Shown: positions 35,161 through 45,001 of the stretch, one piece after another | How the letters are laid out: the number at the start of each line of letters is the position of its first letter | Position numbering within the stretch: the stretch's first letter is position 1 | Assembly (NCBI GenBank): GCA_034436155.1 | Contig: DAOTVP010000047.1 | Location: 1-64,000 of the forward strand | Direction of reading: 5' to 3' | DNA: 64,000 bases | Source: GCA-2794515 sp034436155 | GTDB lineage: Bacteria > Chloroflexota > Anaerolineae > Aggregatilineales > Phototrophicaceae | Notes under the pieces: model-generated | Database searches by the model: none | What the model saw: the letters and a program-made list of their open reading frames with translations, nothing else | What the model was told of the DNA's origin: nothing | Made by a program: the position numbers and the translations under genes

Positions 35161-36264
35161 ATAATCGCGCAGATGACGGCTACGGCGTGGATGACGCAAG
35201 CGCCGTAATGCCTTGCCTTCGATTTGACGGATGCGCTCACGAGTGAGTCCGAATTTTTCGCCCACCTCTTCTAACGTATAACTTTTGCCATTTTGCAAGC
35301 CAAAGCGCAGACGCAAAATACGCGCTTCGCGTGGCGTGAGCGTCGAGAGCAATTCTTCGATTTTTTCGTGTAACAATTTGTCGTGGGTCATCTGTGCGGG
35401 GGTGGGGATGGCATCATTTTCGATGAAATTGCCGGGTTCGCTATCTTCATCATCGCCGACTGGCTGTTCGAGGCTGAGGGGTTGCCAACTCACGCGGAGC
35501 ATCCACTGAACTTTGCGCGGGTCCATATTCATGGCGCGGGCGATTTCTTGAACATCGGGCTTGCGTCCATTTTCCTGTTCGAGTTCGCGCACAACACGAT
35601 ACAAACGCCGTATTCTATCAGTCATGTGGACGGGCACGCGGATTGTCCGCCCTTGGTCGGCGATAGCGCGGGTGATGGTTTGGCGTATCCACCATGTAGC
35701 GTATGTGCTAAAGCGGAATCCGCGCCGATAATCAAACTTTTCCACCGCTTTCATCAGCCCCAGATTGCCCTCTTGGATGAGGTCGAGGAACGGTACGCCA
35801 CGATTCATGTATTTTTTGGCGATACTCACCACAAGGCGCGTATTGGCGCGGATGAGGTGGTCACGCGCCTCTATCCCCTGTTGCATCAGGTTGTACCATT
35901 CACCCGCACGGGCGTGGTTGGGATTTTTCCAATATTTTTTACTGGCAGATATGCCCGCTTCGAGCCGTCGGGCGAGTTCGGCTTCTTCTTCGGTGTTTAA
36001 TAATGGCACGCGCCCCATCTCTTTGAGATATAAGCCGATGGTATCACTCGATGCGAGCAGGGCGATTTCGTATTCATCGTCCATCTCTTCATCGAAGTCA
36101 TCTAGATCATCGCCAAATTCCCTCCCCAAGAGGTCATCATCAAAATCGAACAGAAAGTCCTCTTCGTTAAAAAAGTCATCATGAGGTTCATCATAAAAAT
36201 TGTCGTCAGATTCTAAATCAAAACTATCGTGAAAATCATCTTCGTCTGTGTATCGGTTGACCAT
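35155..36264 (-). CDS. sigA: Primary sigma factor (RpoD/SigA)
   Basis: 369 residues. Regions in order: DTIGLYLKEMGRVPLLNTEEE (region 1.2) near 73, NLGLMKAVEKFDYRRGFRFSTYATWWIRQ (2.3-2.4, split here), region 3, and LTPREARILRLRFGL with TLEEVGEKFGLTRERIRQIE (4.1-4.2). Recognises -10/-35 promoters. The first 66 residues contain 32 Asp/Glu, replacing the normal region 1.1. Preceded by AAGGGG. Overlaps its convergent neighbour by six bases and follows yceD by 27 bases. Confidence 0.96.
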   Translation of the reverse strand: MVNRYTDEDDFHDSFDLESDDNFYDEPHDDFFNEEDFLFDFDDDLLGREFGDDLDDFDEEMDDEYEIALLASSDTIGLYLKEMGRVPLLNTEEEAELARRLEAGISASKKYWKNPNHARAGEWYNLMQQGIEARDHLIRANTRLVVSIAKKYMNRGVPFLDLIQEGNLGLMKAVEKFDYRRGFRFSTYATWWIRQTITRAIADQGRTIRVPVHMTDRIRRLYRVVRELEQENGRKPDVQEIARAMNMDPRKVQWMLRVSWQPLSLEQPVGDDEDSEPGNFIENDAIPTPAQMTHDKLLHEKIEELLSTLTPREARILRLRFGLQNGKSYTLEEVGEKFGLTRERIRQIEGKALRRLRHPRRSRHLRDYL

Positions 36265-36290
36265 CGTAAATTCCCCTTATGCCTTCCCGC

Positions 36291-36794
36291 TTATTTCTCT
36301 AATAAGGTCTTGAGGATTGCCAGACGTGGGTCTATGGCATCATCGGCGCAAGTGCAGGTTTCATGATTCCAATTTGCCCCACATTCTGGGCATAAGCCTT
36401 TACAATCGGGCTTGCATAATTCACGATGTGATTGTTCGATGAGCGTTTCTGCCCGCAATAATGCCCCCAAATCGAGGATACCATCATCTTCAACACGAAA
36501 TTCGGTTTCGATGTTGCTGTTGAAAGCGAATAACTCTTCAATATCCAATTCGACCACATGCTCAATCGGGTCGAGGCAACGAAAACACGCATCATCAAAC
36601 GCGGTAACAAGGTGCGATTGTACCAAAATGCCCTCTTTGGTACGGCTCATCTGTAAATCACCGCGAATATAATTCAGGGTCATTTCATCAGAGAGTTGTA
36701 CATCGGGGAAATCGAGCGCCGAATCGTTACTCGTTCCAGAACTCGCATGAAGCAAAAAACCAACATTTATTTTAAGGACACGATTATTCATCAC
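36291..36794 (-). CDS. YceD/DUF177-family protein (23S rRNA accumulation)
   Basis: 167 residues. The family signature is present: CFRCLDPIEH in the middle and the C-terminal CKGLCPECGANWN with a further C-T-C pair, a likely zinc site. YceD homologs are linked to 23S rRNA and L32 maturation in several bacteria and plant plastids, and the gene usually precedes rpmF. Here rpmF is absent and sigA follows. The start may be either of the two adjacent Met codons. Divergent from the kinase gene at 37044. Confidence 0.85.
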   Translation of the reverse strand: MMNNRVLKINVGFLLHASSGTSNDSALDFPDVQLSDEMTLNYIRGDLQMSRTKEGILVQSHLVTAFDDACFRCLDPIEHVVELDIEELFAFNSNIETEFRVEDDGILDLGALLRAETLIEQSHRELCKPDCKGLCPECGANWNHETCTCADDAIDPRLAILKTLLEK

Positions 36795-37043
36795 AAGCCG
36801 CCTCTATAATAATATGAATAAAGAGGTTCAGGTAACATATTGCTTGCGTTCAAACTTAACAAACATTTACGTTACATTCGGATTATATGGAGTTTTTTAA
36901 CCGAATGTCAAGCAAATTGAGCCACCGAAACGGAAATTCAACCGAAAATAAAGACAAGCACTATCAAAAAAGTGGTTTATTCAAAATCAATAAATATGTT
37001 ACAATATAGAGGCAATTATTAAACAATTAAAGGTCAACCACCG
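36795..37043. promoter_or_regulatory. Divergent promoter region between yceD and the 1265-residue kinase
   Basis: This 249-base AT-rich gap contains an inverted repeat ACATTCGG (36874-36881) / CCGAATGT (36901-36908), 19-base separation, which could bind a dimeric regulator or terminate. Rightward, an extended -10 TGt-TACAAT (36997-37005) lies 38 bases before the kinase ATG, with a poor -35. Leftward, tattat near 36810 may be the yceD -10. Confidence 0.4.
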
Positions 37044-40000
37044 ATGAACAACAATCAACGGATAGGGCAGTACGAGATTGTAGAAGAAATTGGGCGTGGT
37101 GGCATGGCAACGGTGTATCGTGCCAAGCAACTCAACGCCGATAGATTTGTCGCCATTAAAGTGATTCATAGCAACATCGCCGCCGATAAATCAGCATTAG
37201 AGCGATTCGTGCGTGAAGCACGTCTGGTTGCCCGTTTGGAACATCCCTATATCATCCCTGTATACGATTATGACGGCGCACATAACCCGCCGTATATCGT
37301 CATGCGCTTTTTAGAGAGTGGCACACTCAAAGATGTGTTGGATAGGGGGGCTATTCCGTTAAGTGAAATTGCCTATATGATGCGTCAAATCGCCAGTGCG
37401 CTCGATTACGCCCATCGGCAAGGGGTGATTCACCGCGATATTAAACCGAGTAACATCATGATTGATGCCGAAGGCAATGCCTACCTGACCGATTTTGGCA
37501 TCGCCCGCTTTAGCGAATCGGGCAGTGATATGACGGGCTTAACCCATACCGGGTTAACGGTCGGCACGCCCGGATATATGGCACCCGAACAGGGGTTGGG
37601 GCAAAAACTGGATGAACGCGCCGATATTTATGCGCTCGGTGTGATGTTATTCCAAATGGCGACAGGCAGTATGCCTTATAGTGCCGAAACGCCAATGGCG
37701 CTCGTCCTCAAACATATTCAAGCGCCCATCCCATCGGCGCGGGCTATTAAGCCCGATCTACCGCCCGAATTCGATATAATTATCCGCAAGGCGATGGCGA
37801 AAGAGCCGACAGAACGGTATCAGACTGCGCATGAATTGAGTGATGCCATCACCCAAATCGCAGGCATGAGTTCGCTGACTGAACAACCGACCATGCTCAA
37901 AACGGTGGCGCTGAATATCATTGATGATTTGCGCCGTATCCGCCAAGAAAAAGGCTCTCAGACCAATATCACGCCTGTGATGTTTGGCGGTTCGCCATAC
38001 CCCACACCACCATCAGGCGGATATTTGCAAGCCCCTGGCGGTACGCCTTATCCCAGTTCGCCGATGAGCGCCACCCGTCCATCGCGTGCGCCGTTGTTGA
38101 TTGGTGGGGTGGTGGTTTTATTTCTCATCATCGGCGCAGTGGTGGCGCTGATTGCGAGTGGCGGTGGTGATGATGACGATACCCCCCCCGCGACCAGCAT
38201 CGGCGGGGTGGTTATGATTACCAGCGACACCCCAACAGTTACGCCAGATGTAGATGACAATGGCATTACACCCGATGATGCCACCAACGCGCCCAATGGT
38301 GATGTTGTTGTGGTGAATAGCTCGCCAACTGCCACCTCGACCAATACGCTCACCCCAACCGAGACCCCCACTCAAACACCGAGTAACACGCCCACATCAA
38401 CCCCAACCGACACACCCACACCCGCCACGCCGATTGTGCAAATGCGGACAGATCTCACCGTCCGTTTGGGACCAGGGACGAATTATCCCATCATTGAAAC
38501 ATTGCCGAGTGGCATCACGCTCGACATCATCGGCAGGAGCGAAGATGGACGTTGGTATCAGGTGTTATTGCCCGATGGATCCGATGGATGGATATTGTCA
38601 TCGCGCTCGTTTGTGAGTTTGGCGGGTAATGTGGATGATATTGCGGTGGTCGAAGCGCCTAGCAATACCCCAACCTACACGCCGACCCATACCCCAACAT
38701 CCACACCCAGTAATACCCCGACTTTTACACCATCGCCAACCGAAACACCGTCTCCCACCAATACTCCATCCAATACGCCAACGCCGACCAATACCGATGT
38801 TCCCACATTCACGCCAACGGCAACCGATACCCCATCCAATACGCCGTCACCAACCAGCACCAATACGCCGACACCTACCGAGACCCCAACCATCACCCCG
38901 TCGCCAACATCGGCGCTTGATGTGACGTTGACGCAGATCGCCCGCGATTTCTTCGCCACCCAAACCGAATTTTATACCACCCGTGTGGCTGTAGTCGTAT
39001 CGCCGACACCTACCGCCACGCCAACACCCGCCCCACAAGGTGCGTTGCCCTTCATCGCCGATTTCGAGAGTACCAATCCGATTGCCGAATGGGATTATGA
39101 CCCACAAACATGGCAAGTGGTCAACGAAGATGGTCAAAAATTGTTGCTCGGACGCGGACGCTTATCCGCGCCGATGGTGGTGGTCGGCAACGGCAGACCC
39201 GAATGGCTTCGTGAAGATGATTTCGTCATCAGCACCGATTTCAAACTCGAAAACGGCTCTGGTGGGGCGCGAATCGTGTTCCGTTATGATGAAGATGGCG
39301 GGTATCAGGCAGTTGAACTCTTCCCTGGTCTGGTGATTTTACGCCGTAACAACTTAACCAATCCCGATGTGACCAACCGCGATACAGAGGTCATCATCCA
39401 GCAAGTCGGCAGTGCGCCCATCTCGAATGATACATGGCATAATGTCACCATTTGGGTGGATGGACGCTTGATTTATGTCTATCTGGATGGACGCTTGCTC
39501 ATGCGTGCCACCGATAATAACCCCGAATTAACGGCAGGTCAGATTTTATTACAGGTGAACGCCAGCAATCGCTCGGTGCGATTCGATAATTTCACCGTCC
39601 AAAAAGCCGAAGCCTTCAGCAATCATTTTGAAGGTGCAACCTTGCCTAGCACATGGCAAACCAACAACAGCCTCAAGACTCTCATCACAACCGAGAGTGG
39701 CAACAATTTTGTGCAGGTCGAAAATAATGTCGAAGTCAAACCCGTCATGTCGCCGATTCAAGATTTCACCCTCCGTTCACGGGTATGGAGTAGCCAAGGC
39801 GGGTATCGGTTGTATTTACGTGAGAGTAGCGCGGGCGCGTTGTTGTTCCAACTCGATGCAGGCAACCTCAATATCAGCCATTTAGATAGCAACGGTTCAG
39901 TAGTCTGGACGCGGCGCGTCGATAATTTTTATACGCGCAATGTATGGCAAGCGGTCGAAATTACGCTGATTGGCGATAAACTCAAAATTGTGTTAGAAGG

Positions 40001-40841
40001 GCGCACGCGCTTTGAAGATACCCTCCAAAGCACACCGCCCGCAGGCACATTGCGAATCGTCACGGGCAATAACGATTATATGCGGTTCGATGACTTTTTG
40101 GTCACGCAAACCGCCGCCACCGCCAACGCCGAAGCGCAATTCGCCTTTAGGTTACAAACGGCGGTGCTGGCGCGGAATTTCCGCCAATTTCGCAGTGACA
40201 TCGAAGAAGATTTTTCGACCGAATTAAATGCCCGTTACTGGTGGGTTGGCAACCAAAACGCGGCAGGAGATTATGTCCAAGACCCCGCTTCGCCCACCAA
40301 TCAGACCTTTTTACGCATCAACGACACACAAGGCGATAGCCAGACGTTTCGGCTCATACGCGATGATTATGGTGTGCAGATGTTCGGCGCAGGCACAGAT
40401 CGCCGTACTTATAGCGATTCAACCGATTTATACGTCACCGTTTTGGTGCGTATCCCCAACAACCAACCGGGCTTGGTGTCGTTGGGTGCGCGTGTGAATA
40501 CCACCGTGACCGGGCAAAGTTTAGAGGGTTACTTTTTGGATATGCGGAAAAATGAGGACGGCACGGTGGATTTTATCGCCCGATATACCACCGCCACCGA
40601 AGAGGTGATTTATCATGAAGGGGCAATTCCGGGCGCGGAAGATGCCCAACTGCCGATTTGGGTGCCCCTCAAAATCATCGTGCATGATGATAAAATCGCG
40701 TTTTTCGTCAACGATTATTTCATCGCCGCCCAAGATAACATCACCAAATTGGGCGGGACGGTCTCACTCAGTGTTGGGAACGACACAACGGGCGATTTCG
40801 ATACGCTGTGGGTGCGCGATACATCACCACATGGGGAATAG
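37044..40841 (+). CDS. Receptor-like Ser/Thr kinase with SH3b and three C-terminal beta-sandwich domains
   Basis: 1265 residues. Kinase domain about 10-275: GRGGMATVY, K39, HRDIKPSN (D132), DFG 150-152, GTPGYMAPEQG. Then Pro/Gly-rich linker, transmembrane helix about 349-372, Thr/Pro repeats (about 427-460), an SH3b domain about 462-524 (DLTVRLGPGTNYPII, WYQVLLPDGSDGWIL), a second Thr/Pro block (about 539-625), and about 600 residues containing three LamG/concanavalin-like domains (DFESTNPIAEW, FEGATLPSTW, FSTELNARYWW). The external part probably binds cell-wall glycan or polysaccharide. No PASTA domains. RNA start signal is an extended -10. Confidence 0.93.
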   Translation: MNNNQRIGQYEIVEEIGRGGMATVYRAKQLNADRFVAIKVIHSNIAADKSALERFVREARLVARLEHPYIIPVYDYDGAHNPPYIVMRFLESGTLKDVLDRGAIPLSEIAYMMRQIASALDYAHRQGVIHRDIKPSNIMIDAEGNAYLTDFGIARFSESGSDMTGLTHTGLTVGTPGYMAPEQGLGQKLDERADIYALGVMLFQMATGSMPYSAETPMALVLKHIQAPIPSARAIKPDLPPEFDIIIRKAMAKEPTERYQTAHELSDAITQIAGMSSLTEQPTMLKTVALNIIDDLRRIRQEKGSQTNITPVMFGGSPYPTPPSGGYLQAPGGTPYPSSPMSATRPSRAPLLIGGVVVLFLIIGAVVALIASGGGDDDDTPPATSIGGVVMITSDTPTVTPDVDDNGITPDDATNAPNGDVVVVNSSPTATSTNTLTPTETPTQTPSNTPTSTPTDTPTPATPIVQMRTDLTVRLGPGTNYPIIETLPSGITLDIIGRSEDGRWYQVLLPDGSDGWILSSRSFVSLAGNVDDIAVVEAPSNTPTYTPTHTPTSTPSNTPTFTPSPTETPSPTNTPSNTPTPTNTDVPTFTPTATDTPSNTPSPTSTNTPTPTETPTITPSPTSALDVTLTQIARDFFATQTEFYTTRVAVVVSPTPTATPTPAPQGALPFIADFESTNPIAEWDYDPQTWQVVNEDGQKLLLGRGRLSAPMVVVGNGRPEWLREDDFVISTDFKLENGSGGARIVFRYDEDGGYQAVELFPGLVILRRNNLTNPDVTNRDTEVIIQQVGSAPISNDTWHNVTIWVDGRLIYVYLDGRLLMRATDNNPELTAGQILLQVNASNRSVRFDNFTVQKAEAFSNHFEGATLPSTWQTNNSLKTLITTESGNNFVQVENNVEVKPVMSPIQDFTLRSRVWSSQGGYRLYLRESSAGALLFQLDAGNLNISHLDSNGSVVWTRRVDNFYTRNVWQAVEITLIGDKLKIVLEGRTRFEDTLQSTPPAGTLRIVTGNNDYMRFDDFLVTQTAATANAEAQFAFRLQTAVLARNFRQFRSDIEEDFSTELNARYWWVGNQNAAGDYVQDPASPTNQTFLRINDTQGDSQTFRLIRDDYGVQMFGAGTDRRTYSDSTDLYVTVLVRIPNNQPGLVSLGARVNTTVTGQSLEGYFLDMRKNEDGTVDFIARYTTATEEVIYHEGAIPGAEDAQLPIWVPLKIIVHDDKIAFFVNDYFIAAQDNITKLGGTVSLSVGNDTTGDFDTLWVRDTSPHGE

Positions 40842-40871
40842 GGATAGATAACTCTATCCCATCTCACAGTT

Positions 40872-42062
40872 TTATCTATCCATAATCGCCGAGCGCATCC
40901 GCTCTAATGCCTCTTCGAGCAAATCTCGGCGCGTCCCCAAATTAATCCGCACGAAACCCTCGCCTTCTGCGCCGAAGGTGATACCCCGATTCAGCGCGAC
41001 TTTGGCTTCATCCAAGAAAAATCCCTCGAACATACTCATGAATCCGTTTTGGGTCGGTGGACGCGAGACCGCCCGCGTATCCCACCACGTTAAATATGTC
41101 CCTTCGGGGTGGGTGATAGGCATATTCGGCAAATACGACTGGACGAATTGCGTGGTCAAATCGCGGTTGGCTTGCATATAGGCTAAAACCTCGCGCAACC
41201 ATTCCTCGCCGTGTTGATACGCCGCGTGCATCGCCGTTAATCCTAAGATATTGATGTGCAACCCTGCATTCCAGACCGTTTCAGCATAGCGCGTCCGTAA
41301 CGCTTCGTTTTGGATAATCGCAAATGATGCGCCTAATCCCGCAATATTAAAGGTTTTGCTAGGAGCCATCAGCGTAATTGTATTCTTAGCGATTTCGGGA
41401 CTGAGCGATGCCGTTGGGATGTGGCGGTGATTATCGAACAACAAATCGCAATGGATTTCATCAGAAATAATCAGCATGTCGTTTTCGATTGCCGTCTCCG
41501 CCATCGCACGGACTTCGGCTTCTGTCCAAACGCGCCCCACGGGGTTATGCGGATTGCAGAATAAAAATGTCTTGGTTTTGCCTTTGGTAATCGCCGCTTT
41601 GAACACATCCAGATCAATTTGATAGCGCAGTACGCCGTCTTGTTGCGTATAGATTAACGGCGCGGATTTGGTGAATAACCCGTTATTGGGCGGGGCGGAT
41701 AAAAACGGCGGATACACGGGTGTTTGGATGAGGACTTCTTCACCCATGCGCCCAAAGGCGCGAATCGCCATATTGAAGCCTGTCACCACGCCCGGAACCC
41801 ATACAATATCATCGGGCGAGATATGCCAGTTGTATAAATCCGCCATGCGTTGGGCGAGTAATTCCCGCAGGGGTTTATTTTCAAACGCATATCCAAAAAC
41901 ACCGTGTTCAATGCGCGTTTTGAGGGCTTCAATGACGGGTGATGGGGATACAAAATCCATATCGGCGACCCACAGAGGGATTATAGACGGGTCATCGAAA
42001 ATATTATACTTGACGCTATCGGTATGATAACGGTCTATCGGTTGGTCAAAGTTGTACGGCAT
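40872..42062 (-). CDS. MalY/PatB-type cystathionine beta-lyase (PLP C-S lyase)
   Basis: 396 residues, fold type I aminotransferase family. Motifs: IPLWVADMDFVSP at the start, NPHNPVGRVW (170-179), SDEIHCDLLF (200-209), PLP-Schiff base Lys K236 (APSKTFNIAG). MalY/PatB enzymes cleave cystathionine and related cysteine conjugates to pyruvate, ammonia and thiol. The adjacent HerA-like gene gives no pathway clue. The gene is convergent with the kinase gene, 30 bases apart. Length normal; nothing missing. Confidence 0.92.
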   Translation of the reverse strand: MPYNFDQPIDRYHTDSVKYNIFDDPSIIPLWVADMDFVSPSPVIEALKTRIEHGVFGYAFENKPLRELLAQRMADLYNWHISPDDIVWVPGVVTGFNMAIRAFGRMGEEVLIQTPVYPPFLSAPPNNGLFTKSAPLIYTQQDGVLRYQIDLDVFKAAITKGKTKTFLFCNPHNPVGRVWTEAEVRAMAETAIENDMLIISDEIHCDLLFDNHRHIPTASLSPEIAKNTITLMAPSKTFNIAGLGASFAIIQNEALRTRYAETVWNAGLHINILGLTAMHAAYQHGEEWLREVLAYMQANRDLTTQFVQSYLPNMPITHPEGTYLTWWDTRAVSRPPTQNGFMSMFEGFFLDEAKVALNRGITFGAEGEGFVRINLGTRRDLLEEALERMRSAIMDR

Positions 42063-42111
42063 AAAAACAATCCTTTTGGGGATAAATCATGAATCAATCA
42101 ACATCTGTTGT

Positions 42112-42209
42112 GGCGGACATACGAGGCTGAAGCCTCTAGTCCGCCATTACATGCCTAAAAACGAGGTATTACGTAATGGACGACTCGCACGCAGTGCGTA
42201 TGTCGTCCA
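42112..42209. repeat. Two palindromic repeats upstream of the C-S lyase gene
   Basis: ggcggac (42112-42118) / gtccgcc (42139-42145), with an inner gaggct/agcctc stem, and tggacgac (42177-42184) / gtcgtcca (42202-42209) around a cgcac-gcag-tgcg core. They correspond to the ggcggat and gggacgat classes with altered arm bases that stay complementary. They lie between the start of the lyase gene and the stop of the HerA-like gene. Confidence 0.87.
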
Positions 42210-42244
42210 CCGCTATATCCCATTATCGAATGATTAAATCGTGC

Positions 42245-44950
42245 CTAATACGCTTGCAAGAATACGATTTGCCCGTTCAGATTGGCGTACCACGCGGGCA
42301 ACCAACCGATGCCGAACAATTCCAGTTGAATATCTTTCTTGAATGGTGTGACCACATACTCGCGGGTTTGGTTAATCACATTCACCCAATAATCGTTGGT
42401 CTTTTGTACCTGCGCCTCAAATTCCTGTTCAATCATGTCCAATTCGCGTTCTAAATCGGACATGATTTCTTTGCGCTCGCGGATATTATCTTTGGTGTTG
42501 CGTTGATAGCGCGATGTACGGCTCATGCGTGAGAGGGTGTAATTGGTGCGCCCTTTCATCAAACTGGTGATCGCTTCGCCCGTGGTGAAGAGTTGCTCGC
42601 GTTGTAGCCCCTTGAGTTGCGTTTGTTCAGACCGAATATCGCGCTCAGTTTTGCGGAGTTTGGCTTCTGCCTTATCCATCATATCGCCATATTTTTGCGC
42701 CAATTTATCAATGGCGAGGTCGCGTTGTTCGCGTGCGGCGATTTGTACCTGTGCTTGGAATTCGCTGTAATCGCTATCGGGATTGCCATAAATGCCTAAA
42801 ACATCATTATGTGGCAGAATGAGATGCGCGGTGTTATAGAGCATATCCACCACCTCTTTTTTGAGCGCCGACAGGCGGGCGTTATCTGCCAATCCGGGTG
42901 ATAATGACCCAAATAACGCTGGACTTTGGGGATTTTGCTCGATCATACGGGCTTCAATGGGGTCTATCATAAAATCTTCCCAGTGGATGATGCCCATCCG
43001 TTGTAAATCGGTGACAAAATAGGTGAACATCCGCGCTGTGTAGATGTTGGCTTTGCGGTCTGAGTAGCGAATCATGGCTTGTGCCAAGAGACCGGGTTTG
43101 TAGACCAATTGCGCTTGTGCGCCACCACCCGCGTTATAAATGCCCGTGCGTTGCGACCATTGTTGCATCGAGGCTTGGAAGGGAATCCGCACGGGTAAAA
43201 AGTATTGTGCCACACTGCTTGATAGGGGCGGTGGATTATGTGAATAGCCCGCAATATGGCTTGGTTGTGCCTGCACAGGCGTGGTATTTTGCACAGGCGG
43301 TTGTGAGGGCATGGTATTTGGCATGGGCATCGTTGCCGATTGCGCCGTGAAATTCATCGGTGGCGGGGGTGGCATTGGTGTGGCGCGGGTATTGGGCAAC
43401 GGTGGCGGGACGGGCGCACTCATGCTGGTGGGCAAGGTCGGCGGGGGTGGCGGGGGTTGTAAGCCTGCCTGTTGTTGCCATGTGGGTTTGGGCGCGTTCA
43501 TCGCTTGTTGTTGCATCGTCACCATCAATTCTTCGCGCTGACGGCTCATCAACAATTGGATTTGTTGCCGTGTGAGCGGACCGCGCAAATAGCTCATCGC
43601 CCAACGGGTATGCACCAATGCTGGACCCGCCTCATTATGCACGTTTCGCATCAAAAACACACGCGGGGCAATATCGGCGATCATCGCTTCAATATCTTGT
43701 AGGCTGAGGCTATCATTGACATTCGCCATCGCCTGAAGCCCATCCATCACCCGTTTGCGGTCGTTATCTGATTGCAAACGCCCGATAAACCACGTCCCCG
43801 CGTTGGTCAGACCTTTATAATCCAGATCGCCCGGATTTTGCGTAGCGAGGATGAGTCCTAATCCAAACGCCCGCGCTTGTTTGAGCAGGCGCATGAGCGG
43901 GTCTTTGGTGGGCGGATTTTTGGGATACGGCGGGAAGTAGCCGAACATTTCATCGATATACAAAATGGCACGCAGGCTGGTCGTGCCTTGTTGTGTCCGC
44001 ATCCAGCCTAGCATATTTTCTAAAATGAGCGTGACGATGAATTGGCGTTCTGGCTCGGATAAATGCGCGATATAAAAAATTGATGTGCGCGGTCTGCCAT
44101 TGGGTTGATAGAGCAATTGGTGAATATCTAACGATTGCCCGTTAATCCACGATTGAAACGATGGTGCGGCGATGATGTTGTTCATCTCCAGCGCCAATTT
44201 GGTGCGGGCTTTTTCTGGAAAATATTTTTCCAACGGGAAAACGCCTAATGTATCGAAGGGTGGTTTTTGGATTTGCAGGATGATTTCTTCCAGTGTGAGG
44301 TCTTTGCCTTGTTTCCATGCGTTCTCGAAAATGTTCGAGATGAGGACGTGTTCACGGTCTTTGACTGGTTCGGCATTGATGCCCGCCAGTGCTAAAATCG
44401 CCGATGTTAACCCTTTGATTTGCTCGCGGTGCGCCTCTTCGTTCACCGACCAGCCCTCACGCGGGGCGCGAAGCGAGGCGAGGATGCTAATCGGCAAGCC
44501 TGCATCTGACCCTGGCGTATAAATGCTATATTTGCTGGCGAGTTGTAACCAGCGTACACGGTCTGGTACGATACCCCAATTTTCTAACCCCGATTTCCAT
44601 TTTTGCGCCACATCTGCCGCATATTGCGGAATATCCATATTGGCGCGACGGGCATCATCCACATTGACCCACGGCTCAAAATCTTGTGGGCGCATATCGG
44701 GGAAGGTGAGCAACAAATTGGTGATGTCGCCTTTGGGGTCGATGACGATGGCGGGGATGTTATCTAAAATTGCCTCTTCGAGCAAAGTGATGCACAAGCC
44801 CGTTTTACCACTCCCCGTCATACCGACCACAACCGCGTGCGTGGTCAGGTCACGGGCATCATAATAGACCACATCATCCGTCAGGCGGTTGGTTTGCGGA
44901 TCATATTGTCGTCCCAAGTAAAAATTTGCTTTTGCTTCTATAAATGCCAT
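42245..44950 (-). CDS. HerA/FtsK-like ATPase with Pro-rich linker and coiled coil
   Basis: 901 residues from ATG 44950 with GGGAG ten bases upstream; the frame from 44992 is not needed. Walker A GMTGSGKTG (43-51), IDPKGD (70-75) and Walker B ILYIDEMFGYFPP place it in the HerA/VirB4-like ATPase group (DUF87/DUF853 type). A long Pro/Met/Gln-rich linker (about 520-625) precedes a second domain and a coiled coil (about 770-860). Such ATPases work on DNA or in pili/secretion. No NurA nuclease or other partner lies beside it. The neighbour at 45002 is a restriction-endonuclease-like gene, so a DNA-related role is conceivable. Confidence 0.82.
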   Translation of the reverse strand: MAFIEAKANFYLGRQYDPQTNRLTDDVVYYDARDLTTHAVVVGMTGSGKTGLCITLLEEAILDNIPAIVIDPKGDITNLLLTFPDMRPQDFEPWVNVDDARRANMDIPQYAADVAQKWKSGLENWGIVPDRVRWLQLASKYSIYTPGSDAGLPISILASLRAPREGWSVNEEAHREQIKGLTSAILALAGINAEPVKDREHVLISNIFENAWKQGKDLTLEEIILQIQKPPFDTLGVFPLEKYFPEKARTKLALEMNNIIAAPSFQSWINGQSLDIHQLLYQPNGRPRTSIFYIAHLSEPERQFIVTLILENMLGWMRTQQGTTSLRAILYIDEMFGYFPPYPKNPPTKDPLMRLLKQARAFGLGLILATQNPGDLDYKGLTNAGTWFIGRLQSDNDRKRVMDGLQAMANVNDSLSLQDIEAMIADIAPRVFLMRNVHNEAGPALVHTRWAMSYLRGPLTRQQIQLLMSRQREELMVTMQQQAMNAPKPTWQQQAGLQPPPPPPTLPTSMSAPVPPPLPNTRATPMPPPPPMNFTAQSATMPMPNTMPSQPPVQNTTPVQAQPSHIAGYSHNPPPLSSSVAQYFLPVRIPFQASMQQWSQRTGIYNAGGGAQAQLVYKPGLLAQAMIRYSDRKANIYTARMFTYFVTDLQRMGIIHWEDFMIDPIEARMIEQNPQSPALFGSLSPGLADNARLSALKKEVVDMLYNTAHLILPHNDVLGIYGNPDSDYSEFQAQVQIAAREQRDLAIDKLAQKYGDMMDKAEAKLRKTERDIRSEQTQLKGLQREQLFTTGEAITSLMKGRTNYTLSRMSRTSRYQRNTKDNIRERKEIMSDLERELDMIEQEFEAQVQKTNDYWVNVINQTREYVVTPFKKDIQLELFGIGWLPAWYANLNGQIVFLQAY

Positions 44951-45001
44951 TTGTTTATGCTCCCATAAAATGGTTAGTCGGACGAAACACAAAACGGATC
45001 G

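Noticed and set aside
38325..38920. Thr/Pro-coding tandem repeats in the kinase gene as a CRISPR-like or satellite array
   Set aside because: The repeats are short, in frame and degenerate at codon level; they encode a flexible stalk typical of the phylum.
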